Below are positions 7,795-15,540 of a stretch of 36,472 nt of DNA, one piece after another. Positions within the stretch are counted from its first letter, which is position 1, and each line of letters opens with the position of its first letter. The stretch is taken from the NCBI GenBank assembly GCA_031180665.1, contig JAPSLP010000043.1:1-36472 (forward strand), read 5' to 3'. Origin of the DNA: Cupriavidus sp. Its GTDB lineage: Bacteria > Pseudomonadota > Gammaproteobacteria > Burkholderiales > Burkholderiaceae. Made by a program: the position numbers and the translations under genes. A model generated the notes under the pieces. That model ran no database searches, was not told the DNA's origin, and worked only from the letters and a program-made list of their open reading frames with translations.

Positions 7795-8793
7795 ATGCAG
7801 AACACAAGCCGCCGTACCTTCGCGCGACGCCTCGGCGCCGCCATGCTGACCGTTTCGCTGCCGCTGTGCGCCACCCAGGCGTTCGCCGACAGCTATCCCT
7901 CCAAGCCGATCCGGCTGGTGGTGCCGTTCCCGCCCGGCGGGCCGACCGATACCGCCGCGCGCATCATCGGGCAGAAGCTCAGCGATTCGCTCAAGCAGCC
8001 GGTGGTGGTCGACAACCGGCCCGGCGCCTCGGGCACCATCGGCGCCGAAACCGTCGCCAAGAGCGCGCCGGACGGCTACACGCTGCTGGTGCTGGCCACG
8101 CCTACGCTGATCGCGCCGCATCTGATCCATCGCAAGGGCTACGACCTGTTCAAGGACTTCGCGCCGATCGGCGCCGCCTACGATCTGCCGATCGTGATGG
8201 TGGTCAATCCGAACGCGCTGCCCGACGTGACCACGCTGCAGCAGTACATCGCCAAGGCCAAGGCCAAGCCGGGCGAGATGAACTACACCAGCGCCGGCAA
8301 CGGCAGCTTCGGCCATCTGTCGACCGAGCTGCTGCAGAACCTGGGCAGTTTCGACGTGCAGCACGTGCCGTACAAGGGCAGCGCGCCGGCGATCTCGGAT
8401 CTGCTCGCTGGCCAGGTGCCGATGATGTTCTCCGACATGATCGCCGCGCTGCCGCACATCAAGGCCGGCAAGCTGCGCCCGATCGCGGTGGGTTCGTCCA
8501 AGCGCGTGAGCTTCACGCCCGAGGTCAAGACCGTGGCCGAGCAGGGCTTCCCGGGCTTCGAGGCGACCGCCTGGGGCGGCCTGCTGGCGCCGGCCGGCAC
8601 GCCGAAGGACATCATCGCGAAACTGTCGGCCGAGCTGAAGGCCGCGCTGGCCGATCCGACCGTCCAGCAGAAGATGCTGGGCGCGGGCACGGTGGCGGCC
8701 TATATGCCGCCGGAACAGTTGGCCGCGCGCATGCGCGCCGACGACAAGAAGTGGGGCAAGGTCATCCAGGACAACGGTATCAAGGGCGACTGA
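7795..8793 (+). CDS. Bug/TctC-family periplasmic substrate-binding protein
   Basis: A 332-residue extracytoplasmic binding protein of the tripartite tricarboxylate transporter (TTT) family, greatly expanded in Burkholderiales. The export signal is SRRTFARRLGAAML...ATQAFA, with likely cleavage before DSYPSKPIRLVV. The RR-T-F resembles a Tat motif. Family blocks are VPFPPGGPTDTAAR, VDNRPGASGTIGAE, SAPDGYTLL, HVPYKGSAPAISDLLAGQV and LLAPAGTPKDII. No TctA/TctB membrane subunits are nearby, as is usual for orphan Bug proteins. I choose the ATG at 7795 because the signal peptide begins there, although the good ribosome binding site is 150 bases upstream. It probably shares the CoA-transferase transcript. 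Confidence 0.9.
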   Translation: MQNTSRRTFARRLGAAMLTVSLPLCATQAFADSYPSKPIRLVVPFPPGGPTDTAARIIGQKLSDSLKQPVVVDNRPGASGTIGAETVAKSAPDGYTLLVLATPTLIAPHLIHRKGYDLFKDFAPIGAAYDLPIVMVVNPNALPDVTTLQQYIAKAKAKPGEMNYTSAGNGSFGHLSTELLQNLGSFDVQHVPYKGSAPAISDLLAGQVPMMFSDMIAALPHIKAGKLRPIAVGSSKRVSFTPEVKTVAEQGFPGFEATAWGGLLAPAGTPKDIIAKLSAELKAALADPTVQQKMLGAGTVAAYMPPEQLAARMRADDKKWGKVIQDNGIKGD

Positions 8794-8851
8794 TACGCCC
8801 GCGCCCGTCATGGGCGCACCGTGGCTTGCCTGTCTTAGCGGGGTAGGGTGG

Positions 8852-8879
8852 GGGCTGGCGATCGCGAGATCGCCGGCCC
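8852..8879 (+). terminator. Terminator-like hairpin after the Bug gene
   Basis: GGGCTGGCGATC (8852-8863) pairs with GATCGCCGGCCC (8868-8879), with one G-T wobble, around a GCGA tetraloop. It is followed by TTGCTCTTT. Confidence 0.6.
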
Positions 8880-8892
8880 TTGCTCTTTGTGG

Positions 8893-9008
8893 CGGCCGTC
8901 GATGGTGGCCGTCGATGGCGACCGTCGATGGCCGCAGTCGATGCCTGCGGTCGATGGCGCCGCTCGATGGCTCCGGTCGATGGCCGCCGGCGATGCGCCA
9001 GCGATGGC
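8893..9008. repeat. 13-bp tandem repeat, about eight copies
   Basis: The hexamer TCGATG (once GCGATG) recurs at 8899, 8912, 8925, 8938, 8951, 8964, 8977 and 8990, each exactly 13 bases on. An imperfect ninth occurrence follows at 9001. The approximate unit is CCGTCGATGGCNN. Most units contain an imperfect palindrome, CCRTCGAYGG. It lies between the convergent ends of the Bug gene and dsdA and is not coding. Confidence 0.88.
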
Positions 9009-9025
9009 GGCCCGCTGCGGTGCGC

Positions 9026-10453
9026 TTACTGCCGTGCCGACGATACCGCCAGCGCCTCGCCGCGCGCGAGAAAGCGGCGGTATTCCTCCGGCGGAACGAA
9101 GAGGCCGCCGGTGGTCCAGACCAGATGCGTGGCGGTGGCCATCGCGTCGGCCAAGCCATGGCGGGCCAGATACGCCTGCCCGGCCTCGGTGCCCGTCAGC
9201 ATCGCCGGCCCGCTGAAGCCCGCCGCGGCCGATGGCTCGATCTCGATGCCGGCATCCCGCTTGGCCAGATACAGATCGCGGAACAGCTGTTCGTCCGCCA
9301 CGGTGTAGACGCCCGACAGCAGTTCGCGCATCGCCGCCGCGGCGAGCTCGGAGGCGCGCGGCACCGCCAGGCCGTCGGCCTCGGTGCGATTGCTCAGCCC
9401 GTAGTCGTAGACCGAGGGATTGCCGCCGGCGCCGTTGACCTCGGCGCCGATCATCTGCACCAGGAAACAGGGCGACTGGGTCGGCTCGGCAAAGAAGCAA
9501 TGCACGTGCGGACCGTACAACTGCTTCAGGCCGAAGGCGATGCCGGCCGGCGCGCCGCCGACCCCGCAGGGCAGATAGACGAACAGCGGCCGCTGCGCGC
9601 CGGGCGCGATGCCGTGTTCGCGCAGTTGCGCGTCCAGCCGCAGCACCGCGGCGCTGTAGCCCAGCAGCAGCGACAGCGAGCGCTCGTCGTCGACGAAGTG
9701 GCAGCAGGGGTCCTGCAGGGCCTGCGTGCGGCCCGCGGCCACCGCCTGCTGATAGTCGCCCGCGTGCTCGATCACCTCGACGCCGCGCGAACGCAGCCGG
9801 TCCTTCTTCCACGGCTTGGCGTCGGCCGACATATGCACCACGGCGCGAAATCCCAGCGCGGACGCCATCACGCCGATGCTCAGGCCCAGATTGCCGGTCG
9901 AGCCCACCGCGACCTGGTAGCGCGAGAAGACCGTGCGCGCCGCCGGTTCGGCCAGCAGGCGATAGTCGCCGCCCCCGGTCACCAGACCGTGGTGCAGGGC
10001 CAGTCGTTCGGCGAATTCCAGCACCTCATGGATGCCGCCGCGGGCCTTGATCGACCCCGCCACCGGCAGGCCGTGATCGGCCTTGATCCACAGCGCGCCG
10101 CTGGCGGGCGGCAATCCGATGGACGGCGCCAGCGCGGCGGCCGGCAGCAGCGGCGATTCGATGGTGCCCGCGCTGTCCGCCAGTTCGGGGAACAGCCGCT
10201 GCAGCAGCGGCGCGAAACGTTCGAAGCGGGCGTGGGCCGCTTTGACATCAGTTAGACTAATGTGCTTCGCGCCCACGCGGACCGCTGCCGGGGTTTGCGG
10301 GGCCAGCAGCGGATTGGTCCACAGGCATGGTTTGGCCGCGCCAAGCGCCGCCAGCAGGGCGGCATCGGCGGCCGGGCCGGCGCAGTCGGCCGCTGCGATG
10401 GGATCGGCCGTGCCGTGCGGGAAAAACGTCGGGTCAGGGCTGGAGTCGTTCAT
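9026..10453 (-). CDS. dsdA: D-serine dehydratase (D-serine ammonia-lyase)
   Basis: A 475-residue PLP enzyme converting D-serine to pyruvate and ammonia in the cytoplasm. It aligns along its length with E. coli DsdA (442 residues). SGSIKARGG carries the PLP lysine (K136), GSTGNLGLSIG binds the cofactor phosphate, and MSADAKPWKKDRLRS, YLPCGVGG, CFFAEPTQSPC and HLVWTTGG follow. I start at the ATG at 10453 (MNDSSPDPTFF). The longest frame (from 10573) would run into the divergent regulator gene and add 40 unrelated residues. The divergent LysR gene resembles DsdC, so the pair looks like a D-serine-inducible module. No DsdX-type permease is nearby. Confidence 0.94.
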   Translation of the reverse strand: MNDSSPDPTFFPHGTADPIAAADCAGPAADAALLAALGAAKPCLWTNPLLAPQTPAAVRVGAKHISLTDVKAAHARFERFAPLLQRLFPELADSAGTIESPLLPAAALAPSIGLPPASGALWIKADHGLPVAGSIKARGGIHEVLEFAERLALHHGLVTGGGDYRLLAEPAARTVFSRYQVAVGSTGNLGLSIGVMASALGFRAVVHMSADAKPWKKDRLRSRGVEVIEHAGDYQQAVAAGRTQALQDPCCHFVDDERSLSLLLGYSAAVLRLDAQLREHGIAPGAQRPLFVYLPCGVGGAPAGIAFGLKQLYGPHVHCFFAEPTQSPCFLVQMIGAEVNGAGGNPSVYDYGLSNRTEADGLAVPRASELAAAAMRELLSGVYTVADEQLFRDLYLAKRDAGIEIEPSAAAGFSGPAMLTGTEAGQAYLARHGLADAMATATHLVWTTGGLFVPPEEYRRFLARGEALAVSSARQ

Positions 10454-10588
10454 CTTGGTCGCCGCAGTCGGCGTCGGTGATTCGGAAATGCGCGCAGGCC
10501 GTCGCCGGGCCCGCCCGCTGCTCGCATTGTTCGCCCAAGCCTGGATTTGGGCAAACCATTCGTGCTCGGCCATGCATTAGCCAAACTG

Positions 10589-11593
10589 ATGACGACGATG
10601 CTCTCCTCCTCCCTGCTGGCCTGGCTGCGCTGCTTCGAAGCGGCGGCGCGGCACCACAGCTTCACCCGCGCCGCCGGCGAGCTGTGCGTGACGCAGGGCG
10701 CGGTCAGCCAGCAGGTCAAGCATCTGGAGCAATGGCTGGGCTGCCCGCTGTTCGTGCGCACGCCGGGCGCGCTGGTGCCCACGCCGGAAGGCGAGCGGCT
10801 GCGCGTGGTACTGCGCGACGCGTTCGAGCCGATCGAAGACGTGCTGGGCCAGTTACGCCGGCGCGGCGAGGCGGGGCCGCTCTCGCTGTCGTGTTCCCCG
10901 TCGTTCGCGATGCGCTGGCTGACGCCGCGCCTGGGCAGTTTCTTCCGGGACCATCCCGATATCGGCCTGCGCGTGCAGGGCGAATTCCAGACGCTGGATC
11001 GCGGCCGGATGCTGCGCGAGGGCATCGACGCGGCGGTGCGCTTCGATCCCGGGGCGTACCGCGACGTGCGCGCGCGGCGCTTCCTCGACGAATGGCTGCT
11101 GCCGGTGGCCAGCCCCGCCTTCGTCGCCGCGCATCCGGAACTGCGTGCGCCGGCCGACCTGCGCGGCGAACTGCTGCTGCACGACGCCAGCCCCTGGGAC
11201 GGCGCCGGCGAATTCGACGAATGGGGCGCGTGGCTGGAGCAGGCCGGCGTCACCGTGGCCGGCCTGGAGCAGGGCCAGCGCTTCAACCTGTCGCAGCTGG
11301 CCATCGGCGCGGCGCTGGCAGGGCAGGGCATCGCGATGGGGCGGACCGCGCTGGTGCTGGAAGACCTGCAGGCCGGACGGCTGGTCGATCTGTTCGGCCT
11401 GCATGTGGCCAGCGAAGCCGCCTACTACTTCGTCTGCGCGCAGGCACAGAGTCCGCAGGCGGCGGCCATCGAGGCCTGGCTGCTTGCCGAGGGTGCCGCG
11501 TTTCTGGCCGAACGGGACCGCTGGCGCAAGGGCGGCGGCAAGGCAAGGACACCGGCAACGCGCCAGCGCGGTCCGCGCGGTAAAAGGCAGTAA
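10589..11593 (+). CDS. dsdC: LysR-family regulator, DsdC-like
   Basis: A 334-residue LysR-type regulator. Its helix-turn-helix region (about residues 11-65: FEAAARHHSFTRAAGELCVTQGAVSQQVKHLE) is followed by an effector domain. That domain carries DsdC/GcvA-like blocks such as SCSPSFAMRWLTPRLG, GIDAAVRFD, FLDEWLLPV and AGQGIAMGRTALV. It is divergent from dsdA and is probably its D-serine-responsive activator. The ATG at 10589 gives the normal spacing to the helix-turn-helix; 10598 is also possible. The upstream start at 10547 is less likely. The C-terminus is basic and low in complexity (RWRKGGGKART...GPRGKRQ). It ends 16 bases from the convergent LysR gene. Confidence 0.88.
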   Translation: MTTMLSSSLLAWLRCFEAAARHHSFTRAAGELCVTQGAVSQQVKHLEQWLGCPLFVRTPGALVPTPEGERLRVVLRDAFEPIEDVLGQLRRRGEAGPLSLSCSPSFAMRWLTPRLGSFFRDHPDIGLRVQGEFQTLDRGRMLREGIDAAVRFDPGAYRDVRARRFLDEWLLPVASPAFVAAHPELRAPADLRGELLLHDASPWDGAGEFDEWGAWLEQAGVTVAGLEQGQRFNLSQLAIGAALAGQGIAMGRTALVLEDLQAGRLVDLFGLHVASEAAYYFVCAQAQSPQAAAIEAWLLAEGAAFLAERDRWRKGGGKARTPATRQRGPRGKRQ

Positions 11594-11609
11594 GGCACGT
11601 GCGTCGGCT

Positions 11610-12527
11610 TCAGCGCGATGCCGGCGATGCGCCCGAGCGGCCCAGCACCGCCTGGACCTGGGCGACAAAGGCGTCGGCGGCCGGTGACAGCGTGTGGCCG
11701 GCCAGCGACACGATGCCGTAGGCGGTCTTCTGGTCCAGCGCCGGGGCCAGGGTCAGCGCCTTTGCGCGGGTGCTGCGCATGGCCGCCTGCGGCAGCAGCC
11801 CCACGGTGTCCGACCCCAGCACCAGCGTGCGTACCGTATGCATTTCGTCGCAGTGGATGGTCAGCAGATCGCGCGCGGGATCGACGCCTTGCGCCGCGAG
11901 AAGACGCCGGAACGAGTCGGATACGCGCTGCGGCACGCGCGGGCCGGCCACCGGGTAATGCGTCAGGTCGGCCAGCCCCACCGTGGCACGCGCGGCCAGC
12001 GGATGCCCGGCGCGGACATAGAAGGCCGTCTCGACCGGCGGCAGCCGTTCGATGCGCAGCTGCGTCGTCTGCGCGAGGCTGTGGCTCTCACCGACGAACA
12101 GGTCCAGCCGCTCGGCCTCGAGCCCGCGCACCAGCGAGGGCGTATCGGCGATCTCCAGATCGATCCGCAGCGCCGGATAGGCCGTGGCCAGCGCGGTCAG
12201 CACCGGGCTCATCAGAAAGGCCGCGGCAAAGGGCCCGAAACCCACGCGCAGTTCGCCGATCGCGACGTCCTGCAGCAGTTGCAGGTCGCGGCGCAATTCC
12301 CGGCCCTCTCGCAACATGCGCCGCGCGCGCGCGAGCACGATCAGGCCGGCCGCCGTCGGCCGCGCCTTGCCATAGGCGCGGTCGACCAGCTGGCTGCCGC
12401 AGTCGGTCTCGAGCGCCTGGATGCTGCGCGACAGGGCGGGCTGCGACAAGTGCAGCGCCGCCGCGGCGCGCGCGAAGTTGCCTTGTTCCACCAGCGTGAC
12501 GAAATGCTGCAGTTGCCGCAGGCCCAT
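11610..12527 (-). CDS. LysR-family transcriptional regulator
   Basis: A 305-residue LysR regulator. The N-terminal helix-turn-helix is MGLRQLQHFVTLVEQGNFARAAAALHLSQPALSRSIQALE, and a periplasmic-binding-like effector domain occupies about residues 90-295. It is divergent from a Bug-type binding protein gene, which it most likely controls. The 123-base gap between them holds the arms of an inverted repeat, TTGTGCTTG and CAAGCACAA. No clear Shine-Dalgarno precedes the ATG at 12527, but this start puts the helix-turn-helix at the usual position. The co-inducer is unknown. Confidence 0.9.
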   Translation of the reverse strand: MGLRQLQHFVTLVEQGNFARAAAALHLSQPALSRSIQALETDCGSQLVDRAYGKARPTAAGLIVLARARRMLREGRELRRDLQLLQDVAIGELRVGFGPFAAAFLMSPVLTALATAYPALRIDLEIADTPSLVRGLEAERLDLFVGESHSLAQTTQLRIERLPPVETAFYVRAGHPLAARATVGLADLTHYPVAGPRVPQRVSDSFRRLLAAQGVDPARDLLTIHCDEMHTVRTLVLGSDTVGLLPQAAMRSTRAKALTLAPALDQKTAYGIVSLAGHTLSPAADAFVAQVQAVLGRSGASPASR

Positions 12528-12534
12528 CGTGACT

Positions 12535-12617
12535 TTGTGCTTGATGCATGAAGATCTGAAAAATATTGCATTTGACGTTGATTCTCAAGCCGGTAAGCTG
12601 GCTGCCGGCAAGCACAA
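12535..12617. promoter_or_regulatory. Divergent LysR/Bug control region: inverted repeat and candidate promoter
   Basis: TTGTGCTTG (12535-12543) is complementary to CAAGCACAA (12609-12617), with 65 bases between. Inside lies a candidate plus-strand promoter, TTGACG (12572-12577), 16 bases, TAAGCT (12594-12599). One arm sits near -67 and the other just after the expected start point. Confidence 0.4.
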
Positions 12618-12650
12618 GACAACAGAACACAGAATCGACGGAGACAAAGG

Positions 12651-13631
12651 ATGTTCAAACGCGCGCTGCTCGCGCTGGCCCTCGGTGGCCTGACGCTGAC
12701 CCAGGCCGCCACGGCGCTGGCCCAGAGCTATCCGACCAGGCCGATCCGCGTCGTGGTGCCCTACGCCGCCGGAGGCGGCACCGACGTGGTGGCGCGGGCG
12801 CTCGGCGAGCGGCTGTCCAAGCGGCTGGGCCAGCCGGTGATCATCGACAACAAGGCCGGCGCCTCCGGCATCATCGGCACCGACATGGTCGCCAAGGCTG
12901 CCCCGGACGGCCATACGCTGCTGGTCACGCTGACCCAGTCGGTGCTGACCAACCAGTTTCTCTACGCCAAGCTGCCTTACGATCCGCGCAAGGATCTGAC
13001 GCTGATCAGCGTGATCGCCGACGCGCCGCTGGTACTGGCGGTGCCGCCGTCGCTGCCGGTGCGCTCGGTGCGCGAGCTGGCCGAGTATGGCCGCGCGCAT
13101 CCGGGCAAGGTGACCTACGGCTCCTGGGGCGTCGGCTCGTACCCCCATCTGACCGGCGCTTACTTCAGCCGCGACAACGGTGGCGACATGGTCCACGCGC
13201 CGTACAAGGGCGAGGCGCCGATGCTGCAGGACCTGCTCGGCGGCCAGTTGCAGTTCGCGGTGGCAAGCGTGCTGTCGGCGCGTCCGCATATCGAGGCGGG
13301 CAAGCTGCGTCCGCTCGCGGTCACCGGAACGCAGCGCGCGGCGACGCTGCCCGATGTGCCGACCTTCGCCGAAGCCGGCATGGACGACGGCGTCTACAAA
13401 ACGCTGGGCTGGATCGGGCTGCTGGCGCCGGCGGGGACACCGCCCGCGATCGTCGCGCGGCTCGACGAGGCATTGCGCGCGGAAGTGCGCACGCCCGAGA
13501 TGCAGGCCCGCTTTGCCGCGCTGGCGCTGCGCCCGATCGCCGGCACGCCCGCCCAGGCGCAGGCCCTGTATGCGCGCGACTGGCCCATCCTGAAGATGCT
13601 GGTGGCCGATTCGGGCGCCCGTCTCGACTGA
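12651..13631 (+). CDS. Bug/TctC-family periplasmic substrate-binding protein
   Basis: A 326-residue binding protein of the TTT family. The Sec signal peptide MFKRALLALALGGL...ATALA ends before QSYPTRPIRVVVPYAAGGG. The family blocks are GGGTDVVARALGERLS, IDNKAGASGIIGTDMVAK, APDGHTLLVT, HAPYKGEAPMLQDLLGGQL and GLLAPAGTPPAIV. AAAGG lies just before the ATG. It differs clearly from the Bug protein at 7795 and so probably binds another ligand. It stands as a single gene, divergent from its likely LysR regulator. The usual TctA/TctB partners are absent from the window. Confidence 0.92.
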   Translation: MFKRALLALALGGLTLTQAATALAQSYPTRPIRVVVPYAAGGGTDVVARALGERLSKRLGQPVIIDNKAGASGIIGTDMVAKAAPDGHTLLVTLTQSVLTNQFLYAKLPYDPRKDLTLISVIADAPLVLAVPPSLPVRSVRELAEYGRAHPGKVTYGSWGVGSYPHLTGAYFSRDNGGDMVHAPYKGEAPMLQDLLGGQLQFAVASVLSARPHIEAGKLRPLAVTGTQRAATLPDVPTFAEAGMDDGVYKTLGWIGLLAPAGTPPAIVARLDEALRAEVRTPEMQARFAALALRPIAGTPAQAQALYARDWPILKMLVADSGARLD

Positions 13632-14021
13632 ACGCGGCGTTGAACGTCGGCTGATCGCCGATGGAAGATCGATGGAATGGGCAGCCGCGAGGCTGCCCAT
13701 TGACTGCCTTGCCGTCCGGTACGCTCGTGCCGGCCCCGCCGCCGCGCTACCACAGCGCTGTGCGCCGCACTACCCCGCACCTGCCCACTGTTGTAGAATC
13801 TAAGTCTTTGATTCTGTAGCGCTATTGATCGGCTTGCCAGATGTTGCCGATCTCGGCGCGGCAGGGGCCTCGAAATCGGTGCCGGAATGCGGCACCCACC
13901 CCACAGCCCCGATCCGCCCTTGCCGCCCAGGCCAAGTACTGCGCGGCTACCGCCAGTTCCATTGCGTTCGATCGATGCGTGTCCGCTGGCGCCGGGTTCG
14001 CCTTCGCCAGACACCCAAACC
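13632..14021. other. Gap between the second Bug gene and the rhlE-type gene
   Basis: No gene found. It holds a strong hairpin (13677-13700), a 12-bp palindrome CACAGCGCTGTG (13751-13762), and a candidate -10 TAGAAT (13794-13799). A small inverted repeat AGAATC/GATTCT (13795-13800 and 13810-13815) lies at the expected start of transcription. The helicase leader would be about 215 bases long. Confidence 0.5.
13677..13700 (+). terminator. Hairpin after the second Bug gene
   Basis: ATGGGCAGCC pairs perfectly with GGCTGCCCAT around a GCGA tetraloop, 45 bases past the stop codon. No T run follows, so this may be a 3'-end stabiliser rather than an intrinsic terminator. Confidence 0.5.
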
Positions 14022-15521
14022 ATGACCACGACCACGAACACGAACACCACTGCTGTACCGACTCCCACCGACGACATCACCTTCGACAGCTTCGGGCTCG
14101 ACCCGCGCGTGCTGCGGGCGCTGTCGGAGCAGGGCTATACCAAGCCGACGCCGATCCAGGCGCAGGCAATCCCGGTGGTGCTGCTGGGCAAGGACGTGAT
14201 GGGCGCCGCGCAGACCGGCACCGGCAAGACCGCGGGCTTCGCGCTGCCGATCATCCAGCGCCTGCTGCCGATGGCCAACGCCAGCGCCTCGCCGGCGCGG
14301 CACCCGGTGCGCGCGCTGATGCTGACGCCGACGCGCGAACTGGCCGACCAGGTCTACGACAACGTGGCCCGCTATGCGCGCCATACCGACCTGCGCAGCA
14401 CCGTGGTGTTCGGCGGCGTCGACATGAATCCGCAGACCGACGCGCTGCGGCGCGGCGTCGAGATCCTGGTCGCGACCCCGGGCCGCCTGCTCGACCACGT
14501 GCAGCAGAAGTCGGTGAACCTGTCCCAGGTGCAGATGCTGGTGCTGGACGAGGCCGACCGCATGCTCGACATGGGCTTCCTGCCGGACCTGCAGCGCATC
14601 ATCAACCTGCTGCCGGCCAAGCGCCAGACGCTGCTGTTCTCGGCGACCTTCTCGCCCGAGATCAAGAAGCTGGCGGCCAGCTATCTGCACCAGCCGGTGA
14701 CGATCGAAGTGGCGCGCAGCAATTCGGCCAACGAGAACGTGCGCCAGACCGTGTACCAGGTGCAGGACGGCCACAAGCAGGAGGCCGTGGTGCATCTGCT
14801 GAAGCAGCGCGCCGAGCAGGGCCTGTCGCGCCAGTGCATCGTCTTCGTCAACAGCAAGATCGGCTGCTCGCGCCTGGCCCGCCATCTGGAGCGCGAGGGC
14901 ATCAATGCCGCCGCCATCCACGGCGACAAGACGCAGACCGAGCGGATGCAGACGCTGGAAGGCTTCAAGCAGGGCAACATCGACGCGCTGGTCGCGACCG
15001 ACGTCGCCGCGCGCGGCCTGGACATTGCCGACATGCCGTGCGTGATCAACTTCGATCTGCCGTACAACGCCGAGGACTATGTGCACCGGATCGGCCGTAC
15101 CGGCCGCGCCGGCGCCACTGGCGATGCGCTGTCGATCTTCGTGCCGGGCGATGAACGGCTGCTGGCCGATATCGAGAAGATGCTCAAGCGGCAGATTCCG
15201 CGGGCGCAGCTCGAAGGCTTCGATCCCGCCGCGGCGCGCTTCCGCGCCGCCGACGACGACCGCCGCCGCGGGCGCTCGTCGGAACCGCGCCGCCCGCGCG
15301 CCGAATCCGAGGACCGTCCGCGCAAGCCCGATCACGGCACCGCGCGCAACGCCTTCCGGCCCGCGGACGATCCGTTCTTCTCGCGGCCCTATGAGCCGAG
15401 CGCGACCGCGTCGTCGGCGTCCTCCGAGCCGACGCTCGATCCGCGCCAGGCCGGCCTCGCACGGGCCCGGCCGAAGCGCCCCGTCGCGGCGTTGCTCGGC
15501 GGCGCGCCGCGCAAGTCCTGA
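14022..15521 (+). CDS. rhlE: DEAD-box ATP-dependent RNA helicase, RhlE-type
   Basis: A 499-residue helicase with all core motifs. These are the Q motif (GYTKPTPIQAQAIP), motif I AQTGTGKT (K69), Ia PTRELA, II DEAD (176-179), III SAT, then VFVNSK, HGDKTQTER, ATDVAARGLD and HRIGRTGRAG. The C-terminal 100 residues are a basic, disordered tail rich in Arg, Asp and Pro, as in RhlE proteins acting on RNA and ribosome assembly. The N-terminus is a short Thr/Asn-rich segment. I start at the ATG at 14022; a frame open from 13887 adds Pro-rich residues unlike the family. The gene converges on gluQRS with a gap of 19 bases. Confidence 0.93.
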   Translation: MTTTTNTNTTAVPTPTDDITFDSFGLDPRVLRALSEQGYTKPTPIQAQAIPVVLLGKDVMGAAQTGTGKTAGFALPIIQRLLPMANASASPARHPVRALMLTPTRELADQVYDNVARYARHTDLRSTVVFGGVDMNPQTDALRRGVEILVATPGRLLDHVQQKSVNLSQVQMLVLDEADRMLDMGFLPDLQRIINLLPAKRQTLLFSATFSPEIKKLAASYLHQPVTIEVARSNSANENVRQTVYQVQDGHKQEAVVHLLKQRAEQGLSRQCIVFVNSKIGCSRLARHLEREGINAAAIHGDKTQTERMQTLEGFKQGNIDALVATDVAARGLDIADMPCVINFDLPYNAEDYVHRIGRTGRAGATGDALSIFVPGDERLLADIEKMLKRQIPRAQLEGFDPAAARFRAADDDRRRGRSSEPRRPRAESEDRPRKPDHGTARNAFRPADDPFFSRPYEPSATASSASSEPTLDPRQAGLARARPKRPVAALLGGAPRKS

Positions 15522-15540
15522 GCGTCGTTCGACCGTTTCC

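Noticed and set aside
5846..7807. Open frame of 653 residues on the minus strand
   Set aside because: Antisense of the CoA-transferase gene; composition typical of high-GC antisense frames.
8893..9008. CRISPR array
   Set aside because: The period is 13 bp with no separate spacers of usual length, and no cas gene is present.
7009..9159. Open frame of 716 residues on the minus strand
   Set aside because: Runs through the Bug gene, the tandem repeat and the dsdA end in the wrong frame; no recognisable domain.
10454..10573. Longer start for dsdA at 10573
   Set aside because: It would overlap the divergent regulator gene and add 40 residues unlike any DsdA.
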